Below are positions 8,747 through 17,358 of a stretch of 29,873 nucleotides of DNA, piece by piece. This DNA comes from Cymbomonas tetramitiformis (Eukaryota > Chlorophyta > Pyramimonadophyceae > Pyramimonadales > Pyramimonadaceae). The notes beneath the pieces are model-generated. The model saw only the letters and a list, made by a program, of their open reading frames with translations, was not told the DNA's origin and searched no databases. Within the stretch, counting starts at the first letter, position 1; each line of letters begins with the position of its first letter. Position numbers and translations under genes: made by a program. The stretch is from assembly GCA_001247695.2 (NCBI GenBank), contig LGRX02024591.1, positions 1-29,873 of the forward strand, read 5' to 3'.

Positions 8747-9216
8747 CTGTTTCTCCAATATTCCTTTCCATACGAAACAAATATTTCTTCATTCTTCTTT
8801 ATATCTTTTTTTAATCGAACATTCCCGACAGAATTTATTACAGCATTATTTTTGCATTTTATTTTCTTGGCTGTTTGAGGAGTGCAATCATTAAATTTAC
8901 CGGCTACGGAATTTGTTTTTGATGCATCATAAAATAAATTTTTATTTTTCTCCCAAATGTGCGTTCGTTGATTTAATGGAGGTAGTTGATTTGATATCAA
9001 TTTTTGTGTGCCAACGGTATACCTACCAACTAATTTATCTTTTTTTAAATCTTCTTTAGCGTATACACCCAAACCTGAATTGGGAATACTACTTTCACTT
9101 ATATTAACAACTCTATGAACATAACAATATGGACTATATTTACATGTCATGTTGCGACATTGGTTCCCACTACTTTTAGAAATAGCAATGCAGCGCTCAC
9201 AAGGTGTTTTCTTCAT
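8743..9216 (-). CDS. SET-domain protein, putative lysine methyltransferase
   Basis: The 157-residue protein opens with a compact Cys/His cluster (C6, C9, C20, C25, C31, H34) likely to bind zinc. A short SET domain follows: IPNSGLGVYA at 44-53 (SAM-binding start), GKFNDC at 106-111 in place of the usual NHS-type pseudoknot strand, and EEIFVSYGKEYW at 143-154 with the expected Tyr. It would transfer methyl groups from SAM to lysines, perhaps of host histones or viral core proteins. The motif in the pseudoknot is unusual (N-D-C rather than R-F-x-N-H-S), so activity is uncertain. It is the leftmost gene, reads out toward the terminus, ends within the terminal repeat, and shares a 90-bp spacer with the divergent gene at 9307. 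Confidence 0.75.
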   Translation of the reverse strand: MKKTPCERCIAISKSSGNQCRNMTCKYSPYCYVHRVVNISESSIPNSGLGVYAKEDLKKDKLVGRYTVGTQKLISNQLPPLNQRTHIWEKNKNLFYDASKTNSVAGKFNDCTPQTAKKIKCKNNAVINSVGNVRLKKDIKKNEEIFVSYGKEYWRNR

Positions 9217-9306
9217 TAATATGACATAACATTAAAATTGTAGCTAAACTTCTACAATAAACATAAACTAACTTAAAAAATAAATATTATAACTTAATTT
9301 AATAAA
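9217..9306. promoter_or_regulatory. Divergent AT-rich promoter region
   Basis: A 90-bp AT-rich spacer lies between the divergent starts at 9216 and 9307, with AAATAAATATTATAAC-like words near 9280-9295. Both genes must be transcribed from this space. No specific factor site is recognised. Confidence 0.45.
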
Positions 9307-9924
9307 ATGATTTCGGTAGTTAAATATGATAATTTTGATATTGAAAAATTGAGTATTGAAAATGTTGATTTTACAAAAATAAAAAGTAAATCTAAACCAT
9401 ATAAGTTTATAAGTATTCAATATGATCAAAAGCCGTTATACTTAGAAACACCAAAAATGCATTGTCCATTTGGAGTTAACAACTTTGAAGGTAGTGACCG
9501 GTATAATATTTCGTTTAATTTAGTTGAAGATATGGAAAATATTATATTGGCTATAGAGGATAAAATTGTCAATCATATTTATGAAAATCAAATAAGATAT
9601 TTTTCCAAAGATACTTTCAAACTTTCAAACTTGAAAGAACTTTTTAATAGTTCGATTAAAATAAATCAAAATCAAAATTACTCAAATTTATTTAAATGTC
9701 AATTAGACAATGGGGACTCAAATTTATATAATAAAACATCTGGAGAAGAAATAGAAATTACAAAAGAAAACACAATGAATACAAAAATACAATCTATTAT
9801 TAGAATTCCTGGATTTTATATAATGAATAAAATGTATGGTATTTCATATAAAATTGATCAAATGCTTTTAGATAAAAATAATATTACAAATGAAAAAATA
9901 TTTTTATTCACTGATGATATATAA
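9307..9924 (+). CDS. Conserved viral protein of uncertain role, possibly single-strand DNA binding
   Basis: The protein has 205 residues. The block KPLYLETPKMHCPFGVNNF at about 42-60, followed by alternating hydrophobic strands (YNISFNL), resembles a family of small proteins seen in large algal viruses and PLVs. They share a P-L-x-x-x-TP-K-M-x-x-PFG pattern and have been suspected to bind DNA. I make that link from memory of the pattern only. The remainder is Asn/Lys-rich and probably beta-rich, without membrane segments. It lies 11 bp upstream of the integrase in the same direction, next to the polymerase, which fits a replication or recombination role. The function is otherwise unknown. Confidence 0.55.
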   Translation: MISVVKYDNFDIEKLSIENVDFTKIKSKSKPYKFISIQYDQKPLYLETPKMHCPFGVNNFEGSDRYNISFNLVEDMENIILAIEDKIVNHIYENQIRYFSKDTFKLSNLKELFNSSIKINQNQNYSNLFKCQLDNGDSNLYNKTSGEEIEITKENTMNTKIQSIIRIPGFYIMNKMYGISYKIDQMLLDKNNITNEKIFLFTDDI

Positions 9925-9935
9925 TAAAGAAGTAA

Positions 9936-11093
9936 ATGAGTAAATTAATAACCGAGAAACAAATACAAGATTTCTATTTAGACCCGGAAATAGGCTTATC
10001 AAATATAAGTTCATTCACATCAAAATTAAAAGCAAAAGGTTATAAAGTTACACAGAAACAAGTAAAAGAGGCGGTCGAAAAGACTGAAGTTAATGAAACT
10101 TTTTCTCAAAAAAAGAAAATAAATAAAAAAGAATTATTTCCAATTTATGGTAAAGATCCAAACAAAACTTATATTCAGGCAGATTTGGCTTTTATCCCAA
10201 AATTGAAAAAACAAAATAGTGGTTTTGCTGTGATATTAACGGGAATTAATATAAATACGAGAAAAGGATATGCTTATGGGTTAAAATCAAAAACTATAAA
10301 AGATAAAAATAATAAAAATGTAGAATCTGGGGAAGGTGTCATTCCCGCAATGAGAAAATTGATTAAGGATTCCAAAATGAATGTATTAACAACGGACAAC
10401 GGTAGTGAATTTATAAATAAAGCTATAAAAAAACTTTTGGAAGATAACAATATTGAACATTATTTAAACGAACCCGAAGACCATAGTACAATGGGTATGA
10501 TTGAGAGATTTAATAGAACATTAAAATATAAATTAGAACTTTATTTTAAAAGTAAAGATACCGTCAATTGGATTAGTAAATTAGATACTATTGTCAAAAA
10601 TTATAATGAAACAAAAAATGTAGGAAATATAGATAAGTCTGCACCAAATGATATGAATGACGATAGAGTATTAAGAAATATTTTATTAAAAAGAAATATA
10701 TTAACAAAACTACTTTCTAAAATTGATATTAAACCTGGAGACAAAGTTAGAATTAAAATTAAAACTAAAACTTTTAATAAAGAAACTCAACGATGGAGTA
10801 CTAAAGTTTATAAAGTTAAAAAAATGGAAGGCTTGTCTTATGTAATAGAAGACAACAACGAAACTTTAGCAAGAAAATATAAACCAAGAGAATTGCTCGA
10901 AGTGAAAGGTAATGTTTCAAATCAAAGTAAAAATAAAGATGAACCTACCGTGAAAGAATTAGTAACAAAACAAAATAAAAAGGAACGCAAAACTAAACGC
11001 GAAGGTGTTTCAGCTTCAAATAGATTATCTAAACGTACTCGTAGTCAAAATAGAAATAATAATGAAAATGAAGAAGAAATAGATTTAAGATAA
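9936..11093 (+). CDS. Retrovirus-type (rve) DDE integrase
   Basis: The 385-residue enzyme would carry out 3'-end processing and strand transfer of the linear viral genome into host DNA. The catalytic triad is visible: Asp83 (YIQADLAF), Asp154 (LTTDNGSEF) and Glu190 (MIERFNRTL), with 35 residues between the last two (DD35E). The N-terminus lacks an obvious HHCC zinc finger and instead has a helix-turn-helix-like segment (about 10-48). Residues about 264-325 (PGDKVRI...KVYKV...YVIED...ARKYKPRELL) look like the SH3-like C-terminal DNA-binding domain. The tail (330-385) is Lys/Arg-rich and probably nuclear-localising. It overlaps the 3' end of the convergent polymerase gene by 9 bp. The frame is intact, which argues for a young insertion. 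Confidence 0.93.
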   Translation: MSKLITEKQIQDFYLDPEIGLSNISSFTSKLKAKGYKVTQKQVKEAVEKTEVNETFSQKKKINKKELFPIYGKDPNKTYIQADLAFIPKLKKQNSGFAVILTGININTRKGYAYGLKSKTIKDKNNKNVESGEGVIPAMRKLIKDSKMNVLTTDNGSEFINKAIKKLLEDNNIEHYLNEPEDHSTMGMIERFNRTLKYKLELYFKSKDTVNWISKLDTIVKNYNETKNVGNIDKSAPNDMNDDRVLRNILLKRNILTKLLSKIDIKPGDKVRIKIKTKTFNKETQRWSTKVYKVKKMEGLSYVIEDNNETLARKYKPRELLEVKGNVSNQSKNKDEPTVKELVTKQNKKERKTKREGVSASNRLSKRTRSQNRNNNENEEEIDLR

Positions 11094-14000
11094 ACTATAT
11101 CCTTCAGGTCGTAGTTGATATGGGTTCATTTTATCAACTTCTTCTAATTGATCTTGTATTTCTTCAAACTCTGGATTCAGTTCGTCCAAGGTACCTTTTA
11201 AATTTTTAGTCCAACCTTTAGCATATACCTTAGTTTCAACTCTTGTCTCCAAGCCTTGTGGACATAATACTTCTTGCTTGCCATTTCTTTTGCGTTTTCT
11301 AATCACATTATATGTCAACTCAGCATATTTATCATCAATTTTATCAGTCAAATTCTTAACCATACGTACCATAGATTCATGATTAATAATTTTACTGTTT
11401 TGGTGTGACAAATAGAAACCTTTACTTTTGGTGAGAGGCTCAGCATTTGAGAATTTTAGTGTGTAGCTTTTTGGACCGGTGGCTGCATATTCAATACATT
11501 CCTTACCTTCTAACTCGTCCGTTAATTCGCCCAAAAAGTCACCTAATTCATTTTTGTAAATATGATCATTTAGTCCTTCTTTTTCAATGTAAATACACGA
11601 GTCGGTATCAGTATATAACACATTGTCAAACCCTACTTTTTCGCACAAATCATACAACTTTAATCTTGCATAAGCCGTTGTAAATACCCCTATGATTTCA
11701 CTTGTTGAACATTTGTCCGGACCCTCAAAATATTCATCTTTGAAACGATAATTCATAATACATTTCTCATTTCCTTCGATACCCGCAAATTCGTAATTCA
11801 TTTCATATTCTTCGTCAAATAGCATGGCATAAAAGTCGCTTGGTTCATTTATAATTTTAGTTTTCATCTTGTTTAATCTTTGTACATATTTTCCAAAAAT
11901 CGATACAAGGTACATCTTCGCCACCGCTCTTCTTCCAGGATTTTTCTTGATTTGAGATTTGTCTAAAAGAATACCTTCTCTTTCAAAATATTGTTTTATA
12001 TATCTGTCTTTATCTTGTTCAGTTTTGACCCATTCAGGGTAACCACTTGATTCTTGTTTAATTTTTAGAAATTTATTAATATATGGTGCAAACACTTTCG
12101 TACTTCTGTCTTTCCAATGTCTTATTTCATATATTTCCAATAATTCATATCCCATATCAATTGCTTTATCAACTTCAATGCTACTCCAAGTTCCTTCTTG
12201 TTCATATAAAGTGAATTTCAATTTACCATTGTCTCTACATGGTAACACCGGAAATTGTAAATTTTTGGGAGGTTTTACTTTACAATATATAACACCGAAA
12301 AACTTTTCAGTTTCATTTTTATACCTCGATAAATATTCTTTAACCGAAACATTTTTAAATTGCTCGTCAAAACCAATAGGATACTCACAATATTTCATAA
12401 CCCAAGGGTATAAACTAGTAAAATCTAGATATCTCAATGTTTGACCAAATTTATTTTTCCAATATAATTGTTCAGGATTTGTTCTACCTCCAAAAAATGC
12501 ATCTCTAATTACAAGATCAGGTTTGTAAGTTTTCATAAAGTCACTTACTGATTTTTCATTTAATTTATCACTTTCCCAATCACATTCCCAAATATCTTCA
12601 ACGGTATAACCCAAGGTTTCAATTGATGTTTTCTTTTGTTGTGTTTTTGTAAATAATTCTCCATAAGTAATACTAGTGTCTCTTGATACATTTGCTTTAT
12701 GGTTGGGGTTGTAAATTGCAGGGTTACCATGAAACCGGTCACCATTAAATTCGAATATTTCATTGGTTTCTTCGCAATAACCGTCGGCAATAAAGTTTGT
12801 TTTTGGGATTTTATATTCTCTAATTATTTTGATGCCTCTTGAATGTTCTAAATAATTGATCCATTCAGCACAAACTTTACTTTGCTTTTTAATTTTATAA
12901 TATGCAATAGTATTTTTTTGCATAATATCTTTTCGATGAATATGTTGGGCTGTGGATGCAATTGTCATAAAGTTGAAGGGGTCGGTTTCACATGCATCTA
13001 ATAAAACACTACGATATTCCAAACATGATTTTCGAAGTATCAAAACATCGTTTGAACAATACTTTCGTAATTCATTTTTATTGTTCCAAACAAATTTTTT
13101 GTCATCACATTTTTCATTATACCAAATATCGAATTTTTCTTTATCTTCACATTTCATATTTTCCGGACAAAAATGGTGTCTATTAGGTATTTTCCCGGTA
13201 TAATTCCAATTTTCTTTTTTATTGAATAAATGAGGATAGTATCCTTTTTCGACATCATTTTCCAAACCCCAAGTTTTGGGTAACTTTGCAAGACCACAAC
13301 TAAAATGGTTTATGCTATCAATTAGTGTGACTCCTAAATAGGTCAATTTCATTATTTTATTTCCAACTCTAATAATTTCTGGCATTTTTTTAGTATCATC
13401 AAATTTATGCATAACTAATATTGCTTCAAAAATGAGCAAGAAGTCATAAGCTTTACCATTGTGTGCAATAAACGTGTAGCCCTTATGATTTACACTAAAT
13501 AGAAATTCTAAAAAGGAATGCATGTCATGATGTTCAAATCCTTCGACCAAATTGTCTTCGCTTTTAGGATTCTTGGTGTCATCTAAATATTGAGTAATTG
13601 CTAAATTCATATGATGTTTATAATGAAACTCTTTAGTCTTTTCATTCAAATACTTTGTCTCTTGAGTACATTCAAAATCGAAAAAGGCTAGTTTTTCAAT
13701 TGGGTCCTTTTTATTTACTTGTTGAATATAACATTGATGATTATTCAAGTTGCAATATTCCTCACAATTTTTACATGTTGAATGACCACATATATGTTTA
13801 ATTTTTGTTTCATAATGTGTGTTACATTCTTTGCAATAATGAACCTTATCACAAGTAGATTTTAAATGATGATCATAACAATCTTTATTAAAAAAGAATC
13901 GATCACATTTGTCACAATATATTTTATGCATCAAACTTTTGTTTTGACGGTGTTTCTTATCTTTAAAAATACATTTACTACTTTTGCAACGTGTGCATGA

Positions 14001-15122
14001 TTTTGAACGAGTTTCCAAAAATGCAATGATGTTTGTAATTGGTTCGTAATGTTTTTGAATAGGGTCATAACAAATATGATACACATTTTTATTTTCGTCA
14101 TATATTTGATCATCACTATTGAAGGGATAAATTTTCACTTGTCCACAAACACTATTTTCTTCATATATAATAATGTGTGCATTTAATATTTTCTCATATA
14201 TTGGAATGTCTCGCAAATCAATTTGTTTATTTGACTCAATACCGACTAATTTCCTAATTTCATGTCCTAATTTTGTTCGAGTTGACGGTCTTGTGACTTT
14301 GGTTAAAGTGTTCCAAAATGTTTTATTGGTTTCTTTACAATGTAAATGTTGTAAAATAGCTAAAGAAATATCAAAACATTGGTTATTATTGTTGTTCAAT
14401 GTAATGCAACTTTTCTTTTTGAATCGTTCTTCTTTATTTCTCGATTGAGGATTTGACGAACCACCTTTAATAGCTTTAACGGTGTGGACAAAGAGAGTAA
14501 TACTTTTAATAAATCCATGTTCTTTTAATTTTTCACTTTGAGCTATTTTTTCGATAGCTTTTTGTAAATTTTCAGGATGATAGCCTAAATAAATGTCATC
14601 GTTTTTTATTACATAATTATCTTCAAATTGTAACTCAAATGATATCAATTGTTTGTCATCACTTGATGCTTGGGGAACAAATCTACGTAAACCTTTTATT
14701 TCAAAAAGATTAAAATCTATTGGACCGTAGATATCTTTTCTAGTTTTAAATTTATCGATATACTCGGTGCGTTTGGTTTTTTTAATTTCTTTGATATTTT
14801 TAATATCAGTTTTTACATTATTTACAAATTTGTTAACCTTTTCATTTTTCTTTTTATTTATATTTTTTCGTGAAATTTCACGGTATTTTTTGAAAGTTTT
14901 AGATTTTTCATCATATTTGTTTTTTATTTCTTTTTTCAACGATTTTTCATACTCATATTTTGTAACGCTTTCTTTTAATTTTCTTTTATTCCCTTTGTTA
15001 ATAATCAAAAATGATTTAATATATTCTTGACGTTCCTTCTTACTATCATTTTTTAAATCTACATTAAGTATTTTCCATTGTGTAGGTGTTAATTTGATAT
15101 TAGAAGTGTTAAGTTTGGACAT
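11085..15122 (-). CDS. polB: Protein-primed type family B DNA polymerase (Polinton type)
   Basis: The 1345-residue protein would replicate the linear genome from its ends. A Lys-rich N-terminus (1-130) comes first. Next is a segment with NNNNNQCF at 243-250 and KHYEPI at 357-362, reminiscent of a Cys/His OTU-type protease pair. A Cys/His zinc-rich region follows at about 376-464. The 3'-5' exonuclease motifs are FFDFE (480-484), AHNGKAYD (553-560) and YCSNDV (688-693), followed by the Polinton signature ASTAQHIHRK (722-731). An insert at about 770-850 (ADGYC...FEFNGDRFHG...LGYTVEDIWECDWE) resembles Vsr-like nucleases. Polymerase motifs A (LDFTSLYPWV, 899-908), B (KKNPGRRAVAKMYLVSIFGK, 1059-1078) and C (YTDTDS, 1170-1175) and KSY (1218-1220) are all present. 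Thus it appears complete and catalytically intact. The upstream space has a TATATATA tract. Confidence 0.95.
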   Translation of the reverse strand: MSKLNTSNIKLTPTQWKILNVDLKNDSKKERQEYIKSFLIINKGNKRKLKESVTKYEYEKSLKKEIKNKYDEKSKTFKKYREISRKNINKKKNEKVNKFVNNVKTDIKNIKEIKKTKRTEYIDKFKTRKDIYGPIDFNLFEIKGLRRFVPQASSDDKQLISFELQFEDNYVIKNDDIYLGYHPENLQKAIEKIAQSEKLKEHGFIKSITLFVHTVKAIKGGSSNPQSRNKEERFKKKSCITLNNNNNQCFDISLAILQHLHCKETNKTFWNTLTKVTRPSTRTKLGHEIRKLVGIESNKQIDLRDIPIYEKILNAHIIIYEENSVCGQVKIYPFNSDDQIYDENKNVYHICYDPIQKHYEPITNIIAFLETRSKSCTRCKSSKCIFKDKKHRQNKSLMHKIYCDKCDRFFFNKDCYDHHLKSTCDKVHYCKECNTHYETKIKHICGHSTCKNCEEYCNLNNHQCYIQQVNKKDPIEKLAFFDFECTQETKYLNEKTKEFHYKHHMNLAITQYLDDTKNPKSEDNLVEGFEHHDMHSFLEFLFSVNHKGYTFIAHNGKAYDFLLIFEAILVMHKFDDTKKMPEIIRVGNKIMKLTYLGVTLIDSINHFSCGLAKLPKTWGLENDVEKGYYPHLFNKKENWNYTGKIPNRHHFCPENMKCEDKEKFDIWYNEKCDDKKFVWNNKNELRKYCSNDVLILRKSCLEYRSVLLDACETDPFNFMTIASTAQHIHRKDIMQKNTIAYYKIKKQSKVCAEWINYLEHSRGIKIIREYKIPKTNFIADGYCEETNEIFEFNGDRFHGNPAIYNPNHKANVSRDTSITYGELFTKTQQKKTSIETLGYTVEDIWECDWESDKLNEKSVSDFMKTYKPDLVIRDAFFGGRTNPEQLYWKNKFGQTLRYLDFTSLYPWVMKYCEYPIGFDEQFKNVSVKEYLSRYKNETEKFFGVIYCKVKPPKNLQFPVLPCRDNGKLKFTLYEQEGTWSSIEVDKAIDMGYELLEIYEIRHWKDRSTKVFAPYINKFLKIKQESSGYPEWVKTEQDKDRYIKQYFEREGILLDKSQIKKNPGRRAVAKMYLVSIFGKYVQRLNKMKTKIINEPSDFYAMLFDEEYEMNYEFAGIEGNEKCIMNYRFKDEYFEGPDKCSTSEIIGVFTTAYARLKLYDLCEKVGFDNVLYTDTDSCIYIEKEGLNDHIYKNELGDFLGELTDELEGKECIEYAATGPKSYTLKFSNAEPLTKSKGFYLSHQNSKIINHESMVRMVKNLTDKIDDKYAELTYNVIRKRKRNGKQEVLCPQGLETRVETKVYAKGWTKNLKGTLDELNPEFEEIQDQLEEVDKMNPYQLRPEGYSLS

Positions 15123-15160
15123 GGGAGAGGCTTTTATAATATATATATAAGATTATTTCT
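15123..15160 (-). promoter_or_regulatory. TATA-like tract upstream of the polymerase
   Basis: On the minus strand, ATCTTATATATATATTAT lies about 15-35 bases before the ATG at 15122. Similar short-distance TATATA tracts precede several other start codons in the element, consistent with a common viral promoter type. This is inferred from position and composition only. Confidence 0.4.
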
Positions 15161-15196
15161 TTAAGCTCAATTGGGTTAGTACATTGGACTAAAAAA

Positions 15197-15472
15197 TCAC
15201 AATAATTTTGAGTATTGTGTTAGTAATTCATACTGTTTTGGTATGTCGAATGATGATTTTTTAAGAGCTTGAATCATATCATCAATAGTGATATGGTATA
15301 ATTTGACGGAATTTGCTTTGATGGGCAAACCTCTTTTAATTCGTAAATTTAATATACGTTGTTTTAAAACTTTATCTTTGTTAATCTTGTAATGTTTAGC
15401 CACATCTAAATTGTTTTTTTCTGCTGATTTTTTGTAATAAGTATTTCCAAACTTTGAAATAACTTTCTCCAT
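15197..15472 (-). CDS. Small basic protein, possible helix-turn-helix
   Basis: From the ATG at 15472 it has 91 residues. An upstream in-frame extension to 15568 exists, but it would overlap the divergent gene at 15532, so the shorter start is preferred. The segment NNLDVAKHYKINKDKVLKQR (about 17-36) reads as a helix-turn-helix: a helix, a short turn at NK, then a basic recognition-like helix. An RIKRG-LPIKANSVK segment and a helical C-terminus follow. It could be a DNA-binding regulator, given its size, charge and place immediately upstream of the polymerase on the same strand. No family is recognised. Confidence 0.5.
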   Translation of the reverse strand: MEKVISKFGNTYYKKSAEKNNLDVAKHYKINKDKVLKQRILNLRIKRGLPIKANSVKLYHITIDDMIQALKKSSFDIPKQYELLTQYSKLL

Positions 15473-15531
15473 ATATATGGGATATAATATAATAACCAAA
15501 AATATTTTTAAATTGTTTAAGTTATATAAAA

Positions 15532-15705
15532 ATGGACATTTTAAACAATTCATGTGATTTTCAAGCATTTGTTTCAGGAATTATTCTTATTATAGGGGCT
15601 GTTTTTACGGGAATTAGATATAGTCGTTGTGAAACTATAAATTCACCTTGTATAAATTGTAAAAGGAAAATACTAGAACAAGAAGAAAATACTATAAATG
15701 TTTAG
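15532..15705 (+). CDS. 57-residue single-span membrane protein
   Basis: The frame encodes MDILNNSCDF, then a strongly hydrophobic span at about 12-29 (FVSGIILIIGAVFTGI), then a basic Cys-containing stretch with C-x-x-C-K-R and an acidic end. The N-terminus is short and the positive charges follow the span, so the C-terminus is probably cytosolic. Such tiny membrane proteins are common among PLVs and virophages, sometimes in the virion. It is divergent from the gene starting at 15472, with only 59 bp between the two starts, and its 3' end lies 43 bp before the next gene's preferred start. It is short enough to be missed by ordinary gene calling. Confidence 0.6.
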   Translation: MDILNNSCDFQAFVSGIILIIGAVFTGIRYSRCETINSPCINCKRKILEQEENTINV

Positions 15706-15748
15706 AAATTTTAATTTCTTTTTATATCTATTATATTCTAATAAAACA

Positions 15749-16204
15749 ATGGGTTACCGCAAAGGTGAGAAAATAACAGATGAAAAAACTTTAGAAAGAT
15801 TGAAAAATGCAAGATTGAAAGCTTTAGAAGTACGAAAATTAAAAGCCGAAGAAAAAAAAAATATCAAAATTGCAAAAGATCTTGAAAAACAAAAAGAAAT
15901 ATTAGATGCAAAAGAAGTTATTAAAAATCACCAAAAACCGGAAAAGGACGAAATTGAAATTCAACCGGAAGTAAAAAAAGAAGTTGTGAAAAATAAAAAA
16001 ACAAAAAATAAAAAACCAAAAGTTATTATTGAGGAAATACATGAAAGTTCTAGTTCTAGCGAAAGCGAACCGGAAGTTATAGTTAAAAAGAAAAGAATTT
16101 TTAAAAAAAGAAATAATAAAGATATAGATAATAGCCCTCAATCACCTCGACAAACAAATACTCATTATGATAAAGCTTATAGAAGTTTATTTCCGGAACT
16201 TTAA
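15749..16204 (+). CDS. Lys/Glu-rich coiled-coil protein with Ser-rich acidic patch
   Basis: The protein has 151 residues from the ATG at 15749. An in-frame ATG at 15698 would add 17 hydrophobic residues and overlap the preceding gene's stop, so it is less likely. MGYRKGEKITDEKTLERLKNAR opens a long charged helix (to about residue 75) with coiled-coil character. A Lys-rich linker, SSSSESEPEV (about 107-116) and a basic KKKRIFKKRN segment follow. The mix of acidic Ser clusters, which are good casein kinase II-type sites, and basic clusters suggests nucleic acid or capsid scaffolding. It sits 18 bp upstream of the packaging ATPase. The function is unknown. Confidence 0.6.
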   Translation: MGYRKGEKITDEKTLERLKNARLKALEVRKLKAEEKKNIKIAKDLEKQKEILDAKEVIKNHQKPEKDEIEIQPEVKKEVVKNKKTKNKKPKVIIEEIHESSSSSESEPEVIVKKKRIFKKRNNKDIDNSPQSPRQTNTHYDKAYRSLFPEL

Positions 16205-16222
16205 TATTAATAGAAAACTTAA

Positions 16223-17134
16223 ATGTTACAAACTCAAAAATTAAAAAATAAAGATTATGAAATTAAATTACCGAAAGGCGGTGCTTTTAATATAAATACG
16301 GACCCAGATTTTATTAATATGCATTCCGTTATATTGGCGGTGGCAAAACGAGGTGTAGGTAAAACTTGCAGCTTTTCTAATTTATTAAGATTGATGAAAC
16401 AAAATAATGCATTAGACCGGTTAATTTTGGTTAGTCCTACTTTTCACAATAATGCACATTATTTTAATAATTTGCCTTTGAACAATGAAGATATATTAGA
16501 ACCTTCAATTGAAGCTCCCCAAAAAATAGAAGAAATTCTTGACACCGAAGCTCAAGAATACGAAGAATATCATGAAAAGTTGAAAAGATGGAAGAAATTA
16601 AATAAAATGTTAAAAGATAAAACAAAATCAATTCATGATATACCAAATGAATTATTAATTGAATTTGAGGACACAATGTATAATCCACCGGAACATAAAT
16701 ATAATGGGAAAAAGCCGGTGATTGTGGTTTTATTAGATGATGTACAAGGAAATGACATTATGTTACCAAGAGCTAAATTAAATCAACTTGTAACTACTCA
16801 CCGTCATAAAGGTAAATTAAAAAATGGTGCCTTGGGAGTTACTTTATTATTTGCAACACAAAATTACACGTCAAACCAAATGGGATTGAATAAATCAATA
16901 AGAGGTAACTTAACTCATTTATTAGTTTTTAAAAATAAAAATATTAAAGAGTTAGAGAAAATTGCGGAAGAATGTTCGGGAGAAATAAATCAAGATACCT
17001 TTTTCCAAGTTTATGATAAAGCAATTCAAAACCCACATGACTTCTTATTTATTGATTTACATAAAAAGAGTACACATCCAAGTGGCTTTAGAAGGAACTT
17101 TAATGAATTTATTATTCCAAATACTTTAGATTAA
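16223..17134 (+). CDS. A32-like genome-packaging ATPase (FtsK-HerA superfamily)
   Basis: The 303-residue ATPase would drive DNA translocation into the preformed capsid. Walker A is AKRGVGKTCS at 41-50 (Lys47, Thr48). Walker B is VIVVLLDDVQ at 166-175 (Asp172/Asp173). FATQN at 210-214 supplies the conserved Gln sensor, and the SIRGN at 225-229 offers a possible arginine finger. Between Walker A and B lies a highly charged helical insertion (about 103-140). The length is typical for PLV and virophage ATPases. The gene is convergent with the Cys-rich gene at 17359 across a repeat array. Its last 203 codons are duplicated in inverted orientation at 7900-8512. Confidence 0.93.
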   Translation: MLQTQKLKNKDYEIKLPKGGAFNINTDPDFINMHSVILAVAKRGVGKTCSFSNLLRLMKQNNALDRLILVSPTFHNNAHYFNNLPLNNEDILEPSIEAPQKIEEILDTEAQEYEEYHEKLKRWKKLNKMLKDKTKSIHDIPNELLIEFEDTMYNPPEHKYNGKKPVIVVLLDDVQGNDIMLPRAKLNQLVTTHRHKGKLKNGALGVTLLFATQNYTSNQMGLNKSIRGNLTHLLVFKNKNIKELEKIAEECSGEINQDTFFQVYDKAIQNPHDFLFIDLHKKSTHPSGFRRNFNEFIIPNTLD

Positions 17135-17166
17135 AAGCAGCAAATATTAACTACTATTGTTTATGT

Positions 17167-17320
17167 AAAAAGTGTCTCTATCACTATCAGGTTATGTATA
17201 AAGTGTCTCTGTCACTATCATATTATGTATAAAGTGTCTCTGTCACTATCATATTATGTATAAAGTGTCTCTGTCACTATCAGGTTTTGTATGTATGTAT
17301 GTATGTGTGTATGTATGTAT
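17167..17320. repeat. Four 31-bp repeats and a GTAT microsatellite
   Basis: Four units containing AAAGTGTCTCTGTCACTATC are spaced 31 bp apart from 17168, followed by (GTAT)n with one GTGT interruption. The array fills the space between two converging genes. A three-unit inverted copy is at 7756-7877. Copy-number change marks it as a slippage-prone site. A role in separating the two transcripts is possible. Confidence 0.85.
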
Positions 17321-17358
17321 CTCACACATTGGACAAGAAATATTGCTGCCGATTCTGT

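Noticed and set aside
15155..15200. tRNA-like stretch with AAGCTCAATTGGGTTAGTAC resembling a D arm
   Set aside because: The D stem does not pair properly, no T arm with GGTTCRA follows, and the anticodon stem is broken. It is at best a decayed fragment.
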